Part shown: positions 23,812-35,390 of the stretch, piece by piece
How positions within the stretch are numbered: the stretch's first letter is position 1
Layout of the letters: each line of letters opens with the position of its first letter
Assembly: GCA_002914845.1 (NCBI GenBank)
Contig: JXTC01000532.1
Location: 98,432 to 162,431, forward strand
Direction of reading: 5' to 3'
From: Trema orientale
Taxonomy: Eukaryota > Streptophyta > Magnoliopsida > Rosales > Cannabaceae
DNA length: 64,000 nt
The notes under the pieces: generated by a model
What the model was told of the DNA's origin: nothing
The model's database searches: none
What the model saw: only the letters and a program-made list of their open reading frames with translations
Translations under genes and position numbers: made by a program

Positions 23812-24369
23812 CCTTCTTTTTTTTTAATTATTAAAGAAAGCACACTGTTTCTGACAGGGACAATTCCCTCCGCGGCTTTATCTGTATCTGTAGATCGAGA
23901 ACATAGCAGTTCATTCATTCATACGCGTCAAACACCAATTTCATCACAATCCCACCTCTGATATACCTCCATTTTCTCGAATCTCCATCTGGGTAGTTGA
24001 GTTTTGGCCTCCATTTTCAATCTCAATCCGACCATTGAAGCCTTTCTCTGGTTTTGTTTTCGGCTCAAGATTATATTGGATTTTGCCTTTTCTTTCATTC
24101 TTTCTTTCCCAATAAATATTGCTCCACTTTGCACCTGACATAGCTTCTTCACTTCTTGTTCGGCTTTCGTCTCTTCAATTTTAAAAAAGAAAAATTCTGC
24201 CTTTCTGTTGGTGGGTGGCCTCCGAGTGATGTTCTCTGCCTCCGAATGAAGGCACATGGTAGATATTTTTAGGATTTTTGAGCGTGATTTTGGGGATGGG
24301 TCTGTGCTGTGAGGCCTGCCATGTGTACACAAACTCGAAACACTTACTTTTATTTTTTTAAAGCTAGCT

Positions 24370-24372
<3 letters not shown>

Positions 24373-24408
<36 letters not shown>
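24373..24408. repeat. (CT)18 microsatellite in kinase 5' leader
   Basis: An uninterrupted run 139 bp upstream of the kinase start codon, probably transcribed in the leader. Confidence 0.9.
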
Positions 24409-24410
<2 letters not shown>

Positions 24411-24546
24411 GCAGTGTTTTTTCTACAATTTAACCTGGCTGAGAATTTGAGTTTACTTGAGATGTGGTGTTGAGAAAAGGGTATGCTTTGTTAAGATATA
24501 TGGTGGTTTTGGTTTTGGTTTTGGTATTGATTAGCTCAGAGAAATT

Positions 24547-27500
24547 ATGGGATCTGGTAATGGGATTTACTCGGTTGAGGAGTTCAGTTTAGATGCCAAG
24601 TGGTTGATCGATCCAAGACATCTTTTTGTTGGACCGAGGATCGGGGAAGGCGCGCACGCCAAAGTGTACGAGGGAAAGTAAGTCAACCTAAGTTCTGTGT
24701 TTTTGTGTCTGTTTTTTTGGATCTCTGAAGCAGCTTAAACCTTTAGACATTTACTTTGTACTTGAGGACTTTTAACTCTGGCCTACAGAGGATTCCAGAT
24801 TTGGTCTCTGATCTCCAATTAAATGGATTTTCAAAAGTAATATACTGCCCCCACAGTCAGTCCCAGGCTCTGGAGGGCCCTCTTTTTATTCTCACTAATA
24901 TTGTCCCAGTTAGATTCAGAACCCCATATGTTAAAGGGGGTTGCCTAGTTTTGTGGAGGTGGGGATTGGTCAATTGGGGTCTTAACAAAAATGAAGAACA
25001 TCAATTAATGTACTGCCTATTCAATATTTAGGTTGTATAGCATATCCTAAATCTTTAGTTCTTGGATCCAACAATGACTGTTCTAGTGTTGTCTTTTTGG
25101 GTGCGTAATTCTCTTCTTCTTCTCTTTCCAGATATAAGAATCAGAATGTTGCTGTTAAAATTGTTAATAGAGGTGAGACCCCAGACGAGATTGCCAAGAG
25201 AGAAGCGCGGTTTGCGAGAGAGGTTGCAATGCTGTCCAAAGTTCAACACAAAAATTTAGTGAAGGTTTATTTCGAAGTTCTCTCTGAGCTATAAGCATGA
25301 GTCTTCATACTCTGTGATCCTTTCATTTGGATTTATTATGATAGTGATATCCTCTGGAGTCGATATGGTGTCATATAGATTAATACCTCTTAATTATAAT
25401 TATATGTGGGATGTATGAGATATCTAAGAGGGTTGTTGTCTTTGCCTATGATCAGTTTATTGGAGCTTGCAAGGAACCTGTCATGGTCATAGTCACAGAG
25501 CTTCTGTTAGGCGGGACATTGCGGAAATACTTATTGAATTTGCGGCCAAGATGCTTGGACATGCGTGTGGCAGTCGGGTTTGCGCTTGATATTGCACGTG
25601 CAATGGAATGCTTGCACTCTCATGGGATCATTCACCGTGACCTGAAACCTGGTGTGGTTCTTATTTCTTTATGGTTGAACATTAACATATTAAGTTTAAG
25701 CTAGTAGAACGCTGGAAACTTTAACATCGAGAGCTGCACTTTAATGTGGTGTTGTGCTTGTGAAAAGTAGGGGTTTGTTTATTTGTCCCTTTAATGTGTT
25801 TTCTGTTAGTCTGTCACCGTATGGATGACGTGGCTTTATCATTTGTATTCTGAGAAGTATATACCAAAATAGAATCATGTATCAAAACTCCATCAAAGTT
25901 CAGAACCATATCCTGCCTTATTTTTCCCTTTTACCAGGAAGGCAAAGCTGCATAAAGAACTTGTGTTCAGTATGTACTCTTGTTGTCCATGGACATGTAC
26001 ATGGTTGGGAATGTTCTAGTAAACTGATGTAGTCTATTGGGGAACCTGTCTTGGCCTAGATATGGAAAGTTGAAGGAAGTAGTAAGCATCAGGAGTAGCT
26101 ATTCCTTTTAAACATGACAGGGCTCACATTAAGTCTCCAAAATTGATTGTTATTGGTTCTCCTTGTACATTGACTGTTTATGTGCCTATCACTTGACTTT
26201 TCAACGTTTCTTGCATTTCATTGTAGTTTTCTCTGTGGGTAGTTGAATTCGGCAATAAACGGATGGCCTTGTTTTCTTGATAGAGTTTACCTCAAAATCC
26301 TTAATTCCCTAGTCTGTACCACTTTTTATTGGATACTGTTTCTCGACACCTCTTCGAGGTGATGCAGTGTATAGCAATTGCATCTTTAGAATAAGAGATT
26401 CAACTAAATTCTCTTGACCATATTTCCTTTCCTTTCCCTTCCTTTCCAGAGAACTTGATTTTGACTGCGGACCATAAAACAGTTAAACTTGCTGATTTTG
26501 GCTTAGCTAGAGAAGAGTCGTTGACAGAGATGATGACTGCTGAAACTGGTACCTATCGTTGGATGGCACCGGAGGTAAAATGATTTACGATTCTAATATT
26601 ATAGTTATCTCTCAATTTTTTAGTCTCTCCTCTACTGGTTGTTTTCATTAGGATACTAATGATCCGCTGTTCTATATGGTTGCAGCTTTACAGCACGGTC
26701 ACATTAAGGCACGGCGAGAAGAAGCATTACAATCATAAGGTGGATGCATACAGCTTTGCAATTGTGTTGTGGGAGCTCATCCATAATAAGTTGCCTTTTG
26801 AAGGCATGTCAAATCTACAAGCAGCATATGCCGCAGCTTTTAAGGTATCTAGTAGTTTATAAAAACTTGATCCATTTAAATATGTTTAGGATAGTTTCTT
26901 GAGGGTGTTTCTATCTCAGGTTAGATAGACATAGAGCACTAAGTTGTTAAATGACTGTAGGAGTGTTTAGCAGAATTTTTTGTGCTAGCATTATATTGAA
27001 ATACTTGCAAGTAGCACCATCCACATCATATCTTAGACACTCCGGAGCCAAATTATAACTAGAATAGTACTTACTGAAATTTACCTTTTAAAATAACTAG
27101 AAACTCATTTTATGGCCTGCCATAGTGTTGTCTTATGAATTTGTTAAACCAAATTGATAGAAACACAAACCACTAGTCAGTGAATTGCAGACAAACTAGG
27201 AATACACGAATAAGAAGTCATCTAGAAGACTTTCGACACTATTTATCTACCTGTTACTTGAATAGCTAAACGGCTCCAGGTGCTTAGTTGCCTTAAGATT
27301 TGAGGTTATATTTTTCTTTTCTGTTGTTGTTTCAGAATGTGAGGCCGAGTGCTGAAAACCTCCCTGAGGATTTGGCTTTGATCGTAACTTCATGTTGGAA
27401 AGAGGATCCAAATGATCGACCCAACTTCAGCCAAATTATACAAATGCTGCTGCACTATCTCTCTATGATTTCACCACCGGAGCCCGTAATTCCACAACGA

Positions 27501-27647
27501 ATTTTTAAATCTAACGCTGTGCTGCCACCAGAGTCGCCCGGTACCAGTTCTTTAATGGCCATTAGAGATGATGCAGGAGATGCACCAAAAACCGATATGG
27601 AAGAGAAACCTAAAGGCTTCTTCTTCTGCTTTAACCAGTGTTTCTAA
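24547..27647 (+). CDS. Raf-like Ser/Thr protein kinase (plant MAPKKK group C type)
   Basis: Six exons: 24547-24677, 25132-25264, 25456-25651, 26450-26574, 26686-26844 and 27336-27647. They join in frame to 351 residues. A single kinase domain fills about residues 26-290. Landmarks are the Gly-rich loop [12 protein letters not shown] (32-43), the ATP lysine in VAVK (Lys53), the helix-C glutamate in REV (Glu74), HRDLKPEN (148-155, catalytic Asp150), DFG (169-171) and GTYRWMAPE (187-195). All key residues are present. The HRDLKPEN motif is split by the large third intron. The C-terminus ends in a Phe/Cys-rich FFFCFNQCF. The sequence closely resembles the Arabidopsis At5g50180-type Raf-like kinases, cytosolic Ser/Thr/Tyr kinases of poorly defined role. 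The leader carries two CT repeats and several upstream ATGs. The gene looks complete. Confidence 0.95.
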
Positions 27648-28371
27648 TCCCTCGAAAGGGCACAATTCCGCCTCTGAGGAATTCAAAAATAACTATTAGG
27701 ACACCCAATAAACAATACCCTCTGTAAAAATGCATCTTCAAAACAAGATGTTACTTTGATTTAGTCATTTGAGCTGCCACAAGAAGCTGCCTTGTGTCTG
27801 ATGTTCTGTCAAATTTATGTAGTCTCAATCACATTAGCTTATAGTTTTTAGAGTCCTGGAGTTGGGGTTGCTGTGATGTAACAACATTGTAAAATCAGGT
27901 CCATCCAAAAGCCTCTACTCCTATTATACAAACTCACTAAACCTTTATTCAATCAAATGAAAAAGAAAAGAGCCCAGAAGTTTGATTAAACCATTCAATC
28001 TTCTCCTAGGGCATTTGTTCTACTAGGCTGCCCATGCATCTAAAGAGACCATGTTAATGAACTAAATTATCAGCAGTAGCCGGTTAACCATTTGACTCAC
28101 TTGGAATTGATACACTCTTATCCGAAAGACGAGACACTAACAAACGACAATTAAACTGAAAGTTCCTAAACCTTTACAGTTTCCAAAAGCCGCATAACAC
28201 CGTAAAAAAGGTCTCCTTCCTTGAAATGTCTCTTTTAGTCTTAACTTAAACCAAAACCCTTCATTACCTTTGACTAATGTGTTTTGACTTATTAGAATAC
28301 TTATGATGTGGGCAAAATTTATTTGCATTATAAGGATGTGGGCACAATCTGTTTTATGATTTTGATTCAAC

Positions 28372-28375
<4 letters not shown>

Positions 28376-28407
<32 letters not shown>
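28376..28407. repeat. (GA)n microsatellite just upstream of the small Cys-rich gene
   Basis: Sixteen GA units ending 4 bases before the ATG at 28412. GA tracts are common in plant leaders. Confidence 0.9.
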
Positions 28408-28411
<4 letters not shown>

Positions 28412-28934
28412 ATGGAAGAAATTGGAATAGGAAAAGTTGTGAAATTGATAATGGTGTTGATCATAATGTATGACTCAGTTGCAGTGAGAGCAAAAGAGCC
28501 TACCTTTCTATCTCAGCTCCTTCATTTTCTAGTACTGTTTTTCATCACTCTCTTTCTTATTGATGATTCAGCAATTTCGCAAATTATGAGCAACACGAAG
28601 TTTCAAACGTGCATATCGGCCACCGGGATATGCTGCAGTGTATTTATTGAGTCACCTATTACGTTCTTGGAATGTCTCTCTGTTGCTTCAGCATTTTGTG
28701 CTGAAATATTCCTTCATGCTGTCCATGACTGTACTCTTGATTGTACCACCAACTCCATTAGTAGCACCACTTCTTCATACGGCAATATATTCTTATTAAT
28801 ATTTCTTTCATCAATACAATCAAAGGCTCTTGCCTAATAGAACCAAATCAAGACTCTTGATTTTGATTACAGATGGCAATGCAGTGGGAGACTACATTGG
28901 AGCTTGCTATGACAGTTGCAAGAGGAATCACTAG
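28412..28934 (+). CDS. Candidate thionin-like cysteine-rich secreted peptide
   Basis: The ATG at 28412 opens a frame with a hydrophobic N-terminal segment (KLIMVLIIMY) like a signal peptide. A cysteine-rich region follows (28601-28750) with the order C, CC, C, C, then C-T-L-D-C. The frame as read continues to a stop at 28837. A better model joins it to a second exon at 28873-28934, which encodes G-A-C-Y-D-S-C-K-R near its end and stops at TAG 28932-28934. A donor at 28761 (GTAGCA), or a GC donor near 28782, meets the AG at 28871-28872, and both keep frame. The hydrophobic, T-rich stretch at 28505-28575 may also be an intron (possible donor at 28484). The spacing of Cys in an F-x-x-C start, a C-x-L-x-C middle and a C-x-x-S-C end resembles plant thionin-like proteins. 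The exon structure and the activity are inferred. Confidence 0.5.
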
Positions 28935-29084
28935 TTGCTTTTTTATGGGTTATGTTAATACATTCTTAATACGTTGCTCTTTTTTTTTTAATGTGTTTCT
29001 CTTAGCTAATATGATGATATCAAAGATCAAAAACTTTTGTAAAATGGTTTTTCATTCATTTTAACGGGGAAAAAATGGACTGAT

Positions 29085-29090
29085 AAAAAA
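29085..29090 (-). terminator. Pol III terminator of tRNA-Asp
   Basis: On the minus strand a run of six T begins a few bases after the 3' end of the tRNA. This is the standard RNA polymerase III stop. Confidence 0.75.
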
Positions 29091-29093
29091 GAA

Positions 29094-29165
29094 CGCCGTT
29101 GCCGGGGATCGAACCCGGGTCACCCGCGTGACAGGCGGGAATACTCACCACTATACTACAACGAC
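29094..29165 (-). tRNA. tRNA-Asp (anticodon GUC)
   Basis: The 72-base gene folds into a full cloverleaf. The 5' acceptor arm GTCGTTG pairs with CAACGGC and the discriminator is G. The A box lies in the D arm. The anticodon GTC is at 29130-29132 within CCTGTCACG. The T arm CCGGGTTCGATCCCCGG carries the B box. There is no intron. A CAA motif sits directly before the mature 5' end; plant nuclear tRNA genes often have CAA there. It lies between the Cys-rich gene and the NAC gene, opposite in strand to both. Confidence 0.96.
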
Positions 29166-29337
29166 TTGATGCTATTCGCGGTTATAAAATAATATATATT
29201 ATAATATCGGAAGACAATAAGTTCCTGTTTTGAGCCGACAAAGGAAGTTACGTCACAAGTGCAAGAACGTCATTAAATGAATATTCAGAGTCAAAAAAGG
29301 TAACCCGAAAGGTCTCTGTAACGTTTTCCGTATATAG

Positions 29338-29350
29338 CTTGGGGAACAAG
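29338..29350. promoter_or_regulatory. CTT(N)7AAG motif (SOG1-type binding site)
   Basis: CTT GGGGAAC AAG stands about 400 bp upstream of the NAC start codon. CTT(N)7AAG is the palindromic consensus reported for the Arabidopsis DNA-damage regulator SOG1, and the SOG1-like genes ANAC044 and ANAC085 are known SOG1 targets. By chance such a motif should occur about once per 4 kb. A TATATAG at 29331-29337 is adjacent. Confidence 0.45.
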
Positions 29351-29542
29351 GTTATCCTGTCCCACAAAAGAAATTTACCATAATGACACATTACTCGGTT
29401 TCCGAACCCAAAGGCTCGGACCCAGGTCTGGTCAACCGTGGGCCATAGATTACCATTGGCTCGGTCCTCGTTTTCTCAAAGATCCGTAATCCGAACCTTA
29501 GGTTGGGCCTCCGAGCCTCTCAAACGGGCTCCTAGGCCTAGT

Positions 29543-29550
29543 TTTCCCGC
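29543..29550 (+). promoter_or_regulatory. E2F-type element TTTCCCGC
   Basis: An exact match to the plant E2F consensus (TTTSSCGC) about 200 bp upstream of the NAC start codon. E2F factors link DNA-damage and cell-cycle gene control. Function is inferred. Confidence 0.45.
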
Positions 29551-29670
29551 TTGCACACACTGTCACCTCACTTTAACTTAGCCTAGTGGAGAAACGGAAG
29601 AGAGAGACTCAGAGAGCTCTCTCAATACATATAACAGAGCAGCTGAGCTTAAATAGTCTCTCTCACACAC

Positions 29671-29697
29671 TCTCTCTCTCTCTCTCTCTCTCTCTCT
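29671..29697. repeat. (CT)n microsatellite in NAC 5' leader
   Basis: About thirteen CT units close upstream of the NAC start, probably in the leader. Confidence 0.9.
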
Positions 29698-29743
29698 TGA
29701 ATGTGTTTGGTTTTAAGAAAATCCTCATTTTGTTTCTCAAGAA

Positions 29744-32700
29744 ATGGAAAGGTAAGCTTTATTTGATGATAACAGTAATCAAAATCTGAACTTGATGAAG
29801 AAATCAATGGATTCTAAGACCAAGTTTTTCTCTTTTGGAGATGGGTTTTGTTTTTCATGGGGTTTTTTTTTTTTTTTGATAAACCCTTAACGGTTAGTGA
29901 ACTTCTTAGACCTAGATACCCATTTTCGTCCTTGTTTGCTTCCTTCCTTTTGGTGATCGAAATTTATGGTGTGAAACGATGATGGTTTTTTTTTTTTTTT
30001 TGGGATAAACCCTTAATGTATATTGAGGTTCGGAATTCATTGAGGATTTAAGCTTATTTATGTGAGATGAAGATTACTGCTTTGTTGGAATAATCTTGTG
30101 AAAATGCTATTATGGAGAGTGTGCTTTCTGGGTTTTTAGTGAGCTCGCTTTGGTTCATGTGTTTAAGGTTTTGGGTGTCTTATGAGATACCCATTTTCAG
30201 TTTTCTCAATCTGTATCCCCCAATTTGAACCGGGTCTACGAAATCAATGATATGGAAATTGTTGGTAGGGGTTCGGACCTCTTTTTTCCGTGGGGACCAT
30301 TCGATGTTATGGTGGATGATCATTTATTGCTCAACTAAGAACTAGAACCAAAAAAGAAAAGAAAAAAGAAAGTGGGTTCTTTAGATGATAGTTTTATCCA
30401 AAATGTGTACTTTTCTTCATCATAAAGTGCTTTTTTGTTTTAAGTTTTGGACTCTTTTAATTGATTTCTGAACAACGTGATAACTTTCCTAATGAAAACT
30501 ATCAACCCATTCTGAATCATAGTGGACTTAATCCTCAAGGTAAGCTATTTTGCTTTAACTACTAGGATCAGCATTGCGGTGAAGTGATTTAGACACTTTA
30601 GTTTCTTCCACCAAACTAGCAGAAGGTCGAGGCAGCTTCAGTTGTGCTTGAATGTGGAAAACTAATTGATGTATTATAACTCTGTGTATTCTTCTAAAGT
30701 TGGAAAATGTATATTAAGTAGGCCGAAAAAGAACACACGCCTGTTTTTTGTACCTTTTTCATTTCCCTTTTCTACAAGGTAGGAGAAATATTTTGAACTT
30801 GACTGCAAAATGGAGCTTTTCTACTTGGTGGCAAAAGGATTCTACTGAAATCCATGGGATGCATTTTGCTATAAATTTTGTTACAATGTAGCATAGTTTT
30901 GTTGTGTTTTGGTTTTATAGTTGTATTCTGTGTTTGTTGTTGTTAGGTAATCATAGTTTCGCTTTGACAGTTAGCTTTTTCTTTCTCCATTCATGAATGG
31001 TTTGTTGATAGTTGTTACTCTCTGTTGGTGCACATCTTACCCATATAACTTCTCATTGCACTCCTTTGGAATAAAGATGTTTGTCTTGTAATTCTGACTT
31101 GTATTTGATCATGGTTCTAGGAGTTGGCTTATTAACAGCAGAGGAATCGCGAAGAAAGTGAAAAGTGCTTCTCGTTCTTCAGCTTATCAAATAAAAGACT
31201 GTGGAGGGGATCGTGAATGCCCTAATTGCCATTATCGTATTGACAACAGTGATGTAAGCTGAAATACCAATCTATTACCTTCGCTTTATCTAGGAAAATT
31301 TTGGCATGGATATGATTTGTCAATTTACTGATTTCTTTTATGTAATTTCTCTTAACGATGTGTATCTTTGGGGACCTATCTTTTGCAGGTTTCTTCTGAG
31401 TGGCCTGGGCTGCCAGCTGGTGTAAAGTTTGAACCATCTGATGAAGAACTTGTTGAACATTTGGCTGGAAAATGTGGTGCTGGAAACATAATTCCACACT
31501 TGTTTATTGACGAATTCATCCCCACACTTGAGGGGGAAGGAATTTATTGTGACCATCCAGAAAACCTTCCTGGTAATTCCCATTCAACTGATTGTTCCAA
31601 TTCTGTGCTTTCACAACGTAGCAAATTTGCGAATAATGACGGATTTCTATAATTTAGTTCTAAATCTACTTTTGATGAATGGATAGCCGTTTGAATATGG
31701 ACGTGAAAAGAACAAAGGCAGATTTCTCTTCATGCTTTGCTAAAGTTTCTTTTTTTCCTTTATTTTTCAGTAACCCCAAGTTGAACAATTTGAAAGTTGG
31801 ATGATGTTTTGAATACAGAGTCTATTTCATGTACCTTTTAGTTACTTTTTGTCAAATCTGGTGAGAAACCTGATGAGTGAAAGTTGGACCTGGTTTTCAT
31901 TTCAGGTGCTAAGAAAGATGGAAGCAGCACTCATTTCTTTCATAAAACAATTAATGCGTATTCCACCGGTCAACGGAAGCGCCGCAAGGTTCAGACCCAG
32001 CAGGGTTCAACAGCAGAGCATGTACGCTGGCACAAAACAGGTAAGACCAAAGCTGTGATCGAAAACGGAGTTCAGAAAGGCTGGAAGAAGATTATGGTTC
32101 TTTATAAAAGTACTAAGGGTTCCAAGCCAGATAAAACCAATTGGGTTATGCATCAATATCATTTGGGAGCTGAGGAAGATGAAAAGGAGGGGGAGTATGT
32201 CGTGTCAAAGATCTACTACCAGCAACCTAAACAGTCTGAAAACAATGAAACCAATCATCCAATTGAAGAATTTGATACCAAAGCACTTCAAGCCATTCCC
32301 AAGACCCCAAATTCAGATCCGCCAGTTCCACCTCGACATGGGAAATCCATACCGAATGATGATATTACTGATACTAATCTGTTCCAGTCATCTGCCAAGG
32401 TAGTTAAAGTGTTATTGTTATTATTCTACAAGGATTTTATATCCTTTTCATGAATCTTTATAAAGTTTATGCTTTCTTTTCCCTCACTTGGTCTTTTATT
32501 ACAGGAAGGAGGGCTTCTCGAGGAATTATCTCTTATCCCTCAAACTGATTCTCAGGGTGACGACAAGTTGAGGTACCCATGGCTGGCAGGCGAATCTCAG
32601 GCTGTCGATGACTCTGATCTAAATAGCATTGACAATTCCTTGTTATGCAAGGAAACTTTTGATTCGAGATTTAGTTACATACCTAACACTGACTTTACTT

Positions 32701-32954
32701 GCGATGGCAATACATTGGCTGGGGAAAGCATTCCCCCCTGTGGTATATCTGACCTTGAAAACCTTGAACTTGATACTCCACCAGATTTCCAGCTTTCTGT
32801 AAGCTTTTCCTGAGCACCTTTCTTCATATATTTTGTTGGGATTCTACATATAGTGCCACTAATATTTATTTCATCTTTTTTTTTTTCCCGGTTAATGCAG
32901 AATTTGCAGTTTTGTTCGCAAGACAGTATACTTGACTGGTTAGACTGGTTATGA
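29744..32954 (+). CDS. SOG1-like NAC transcription factor (ANAC044/ANAC085 clade candidate)
   Basis: Six exons: 29744-29751 (only 8 coding bases), 31121-31253, 31389-31572, 31906-32399, 32505-32798 and 32901-32954. They join in frame to 388 residues. The N-terminus [20 protein letters not shown] and the Cys/His group C30, C36, C39, H40 ([16 protein letters not shown]) are typical of the SOG1 group. The NAC domain is about 52-215: [48 protein letters not shown] (119-136, also an NLS) and [10 protein letters not shown], then [11 protein letters not shown]. The tail is acidic and ends LDTPPDFQL...[12 protein letters not shown]. Three SQ dipeptides (Ser289, Ser304, Ser377) are possible ATM/ATR targets, fewer than described for SOG1. 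SOG1-group factors act in the nucleus in the DNA-damage response and G2 arrest. The tiny first exon and the 1.37-kb first intron are well supported by the match at residues 1-10. Whether it is SOG1 itself or its paralogue is not settled. Confidence 0.9.
29752..31120 (+). other. First intron of the NAC gene
   Basis: GTAAGC...TTCTAG, about 1.37 kb, T-rich. No RNA gene or repeat was recognised inside it. Long first introns in plants often carry regulatory signals. Confidence 0.6.
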
Positions 32955-33489
32955 GAGCTTCTGAGAATCAACTACTTGAGGAATGACTGACATAGTCATA
33001 AAGCTTTCCAATGGTTCAAGGTGATAATCCAAATGGATTTGTTGTTAAAAACTGTTCGGCTGTCTACCACGAGAGATTCGTTTCTCGGCTGAGATTAATG
33101 GAGCTGATATAAGAAGTGTTGATATATCTTCATCAGTTCTCCCTATGTTTCTAGACTCTAGTTTAAAAGCTAATTTATGTTTCTTGTGTAGTAAGTACTG
33201 TTAATAACCTGTACTTGTATTGAGTTGGGAAAAAAAAAAAAAAAAGGAGTGTTCTTGACTGGGATTGACGCTGCTTCTGACTTCTAGGACAGCTTAAAGA
33301 TCTCCTTTGTTATGGATGAAAGCAACCGTTGAATCTTCCGTGGTACTCATATTCAGCAGTTTATGTGTGGAAAATGCATTATGTACTGTTGTTCTTTTAT
33401 TCTGGAAAAAAGAGATTCTCTTTGTAAGAGTTCTGTTTAGATGTGTTTCGCTCTTTTCTAATTTCGATCACATATGGAGGAACGACATA
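32955..33489. other. NAC 3' UTR and intergenic sequence
   Basis: Follows the NAC stop codon; includes a 15-base A run at 33232-33245. No gene is seen. Confidence 0.5.
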
Positions 33490-34060
33490 ACTCACTCTGT
33501 TTATTAACATAAACGACAAAAATAACTCGGCACATGACAGCAATCTCAACAATGACAGAATTGGAGTAAACAACAATAAAATTCGTCAACGACATTTGCT
33601 CGAAAGACAGACAACAATCAAGAAACGACATTGAAAATAAACCCAAACTGAACTAAACAACATCAATGATGTAACAACCTAAGAAACGATATCAGTTAAA
33701 ATTCAACTATAACATCAAGCACGAGCAACAAGATTAAATGATGAAACGACAACAGCTTAAATAAAGTAATAAACAATGCATATTACTTGAAAAACGACAA
33801 CGATATATTCGATGAAATGACAACAAAATAATAAACGACGTCAATCTGGAAAACAACATTGATTACGTAAAAACAACAAGCGTAAAAACGTCAAAACTGG
33901 GTAAAGCAGCATCAATCACTGAGTTTTAACCCTATCCTTAATCATCTAGGAAGAATTTTGATTAGTGAACGGAACATCAAGGAAAGGAAGTCCATTTTGG
34001 TAGATAAAGTCTCACCCCCAAAAAGCTAATACCCTGAAAATATACACATTCATTCATGGT
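33490..34060. repeat. AACGACA-rich dispersed repeat, copy 1
   Basis: The word AACGACA or close variants (AAACGACAACAA, ACGACATT) recurs at least a dozen times over about 400 bp. The right part, from TTTTAACCCTATCC to CCCTGAAAATAT, matches the corresponding part of 37490-38065. It is therefore a duplicated segment and not just simple sequence. Its origin is unknown. Confidence 0.65.
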
Positions 34061-35160
34061 TATGGATGACCTAACTCAATTGACATCTCTAAATGAAAGT
34101 CCTTAATTAGTTATTACTACTAAATGTAGATAGAAAAAATGATGGTTTGGAACACTGGTGACTTTGTAATTTTATACTCTTGTTTTAGGAAGTACGAGGA
34201 GTGCTAATTTTACTTTTATGTATTGCTTAATACGTGAATTTTATTATGTTTTATAATCAAATTTGAGATATTTTAGTAGAATTTAAAGTAGTAAAACATA
34301 AGAGAGGGAAAAAAAAAAAAAAAACAGAACTAACACTCCTCTAGAAAGTAATACTAAAGCACATGAACAGCAAGATGTGCGATTCGATCGACCGCATAAC
34401 TTGTTATTTAGTATTAGTTGGAGAGGGCTTTACTTTGTTGGGACCAGTGGGACAAGGTATTGGTGAATATAAAATAATTAACTTAATTTGGTAATATTAT
34501 TGATCTCTAGCTTGGTTTTTTTTATTTTTTTTTTCGGTTAAAATTTTTTTAAGCGATTTTACTTATGCTTTATAGGGATCTTCACGAGGAAAGATCGCCA
34601 AAATCAAGAAGTAATAACTTATCTCAAATGACTCATTCTATGTGTTGTGTATATTTAGATCTTATTGGCTTTGCATGGATTTATAGTAGGCTAGTAGCGT
34701 GGATTTAGAAGTTAGAGGAGTATCTAACTGGGAAAAGGCTTTCCCTCCCAATTGGAATTTTTTTTATATAAAAGAAGAACTAAATAAAATACTCCTATGT
34801 CAATCTTTTATTGTTGATAGTTGGAATTTCATAAAGATGACTTCTACTATATAAATTCACAACTATGTTAATAATTATTACTATGAGAATTTGAGATGTG
34901 GATTGTATTCCAATTGTAATGAATATCATTATTCATCTAACTATCAAACCAACCCAAGTTGTAAATTAATTATCACTATGAGAATTTAACATTGGGTATT
35001 GTTTTTATTTTAATTGAGATGAAAGCATTGCTCATGTAACTTATAAGAGCAAACCAAGATCTACCTCAATAAATGTGCAATTGGGGCATGAAGGTCGTAG
35101 CGACAAAAGTGGAAATTAGGGTTAGTAGCATTTTGGGAAATTGACGTACTAATTTGGAAC
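34060..35160. other. Intergenic AT-rich sequence
   Basis: Poly-A/T tracts and no recognised gene. Confidence 0.4.
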
Positions 35161-35164
35161 AAAA

Positions 35165-35390
35165 TGACTTTTTTAGTAGTCTTTTTCAAATTGACATTTC
35201 TACTAGTGTTACAAATTGTATAACGAGAGGTCACACAATTTATGAGTATAAAATTATAACTTTTCTAAGACTAATCAATAGTCACACATAGTATGATCTT
35301 CCATCACACATGGTCACAAAACACTAAAACACTACTAGAAAAGTTATTTTTCAAATCACTCTTAGAAAAGTTATTTTAGTCAAAATTACT
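35165..35390. mobile_element. Fold-back DNA element (MITE family A, copy 2)
   Basis: About 225 bp with inverted ends around AAAATGACTTTTTTAGTAG and its complement near 35340-35385. The inner word TTTCTACTAGTGTT is shared with the copy at 11155-11803. Confidence 0.55.

Noticed and set aside
23928..24332. Minus-strand open frame of 134 codons upstream of the kinase
   Set aside because: Lies in the presumed kinase leader; no homology recognised and no promoter or exon logic.
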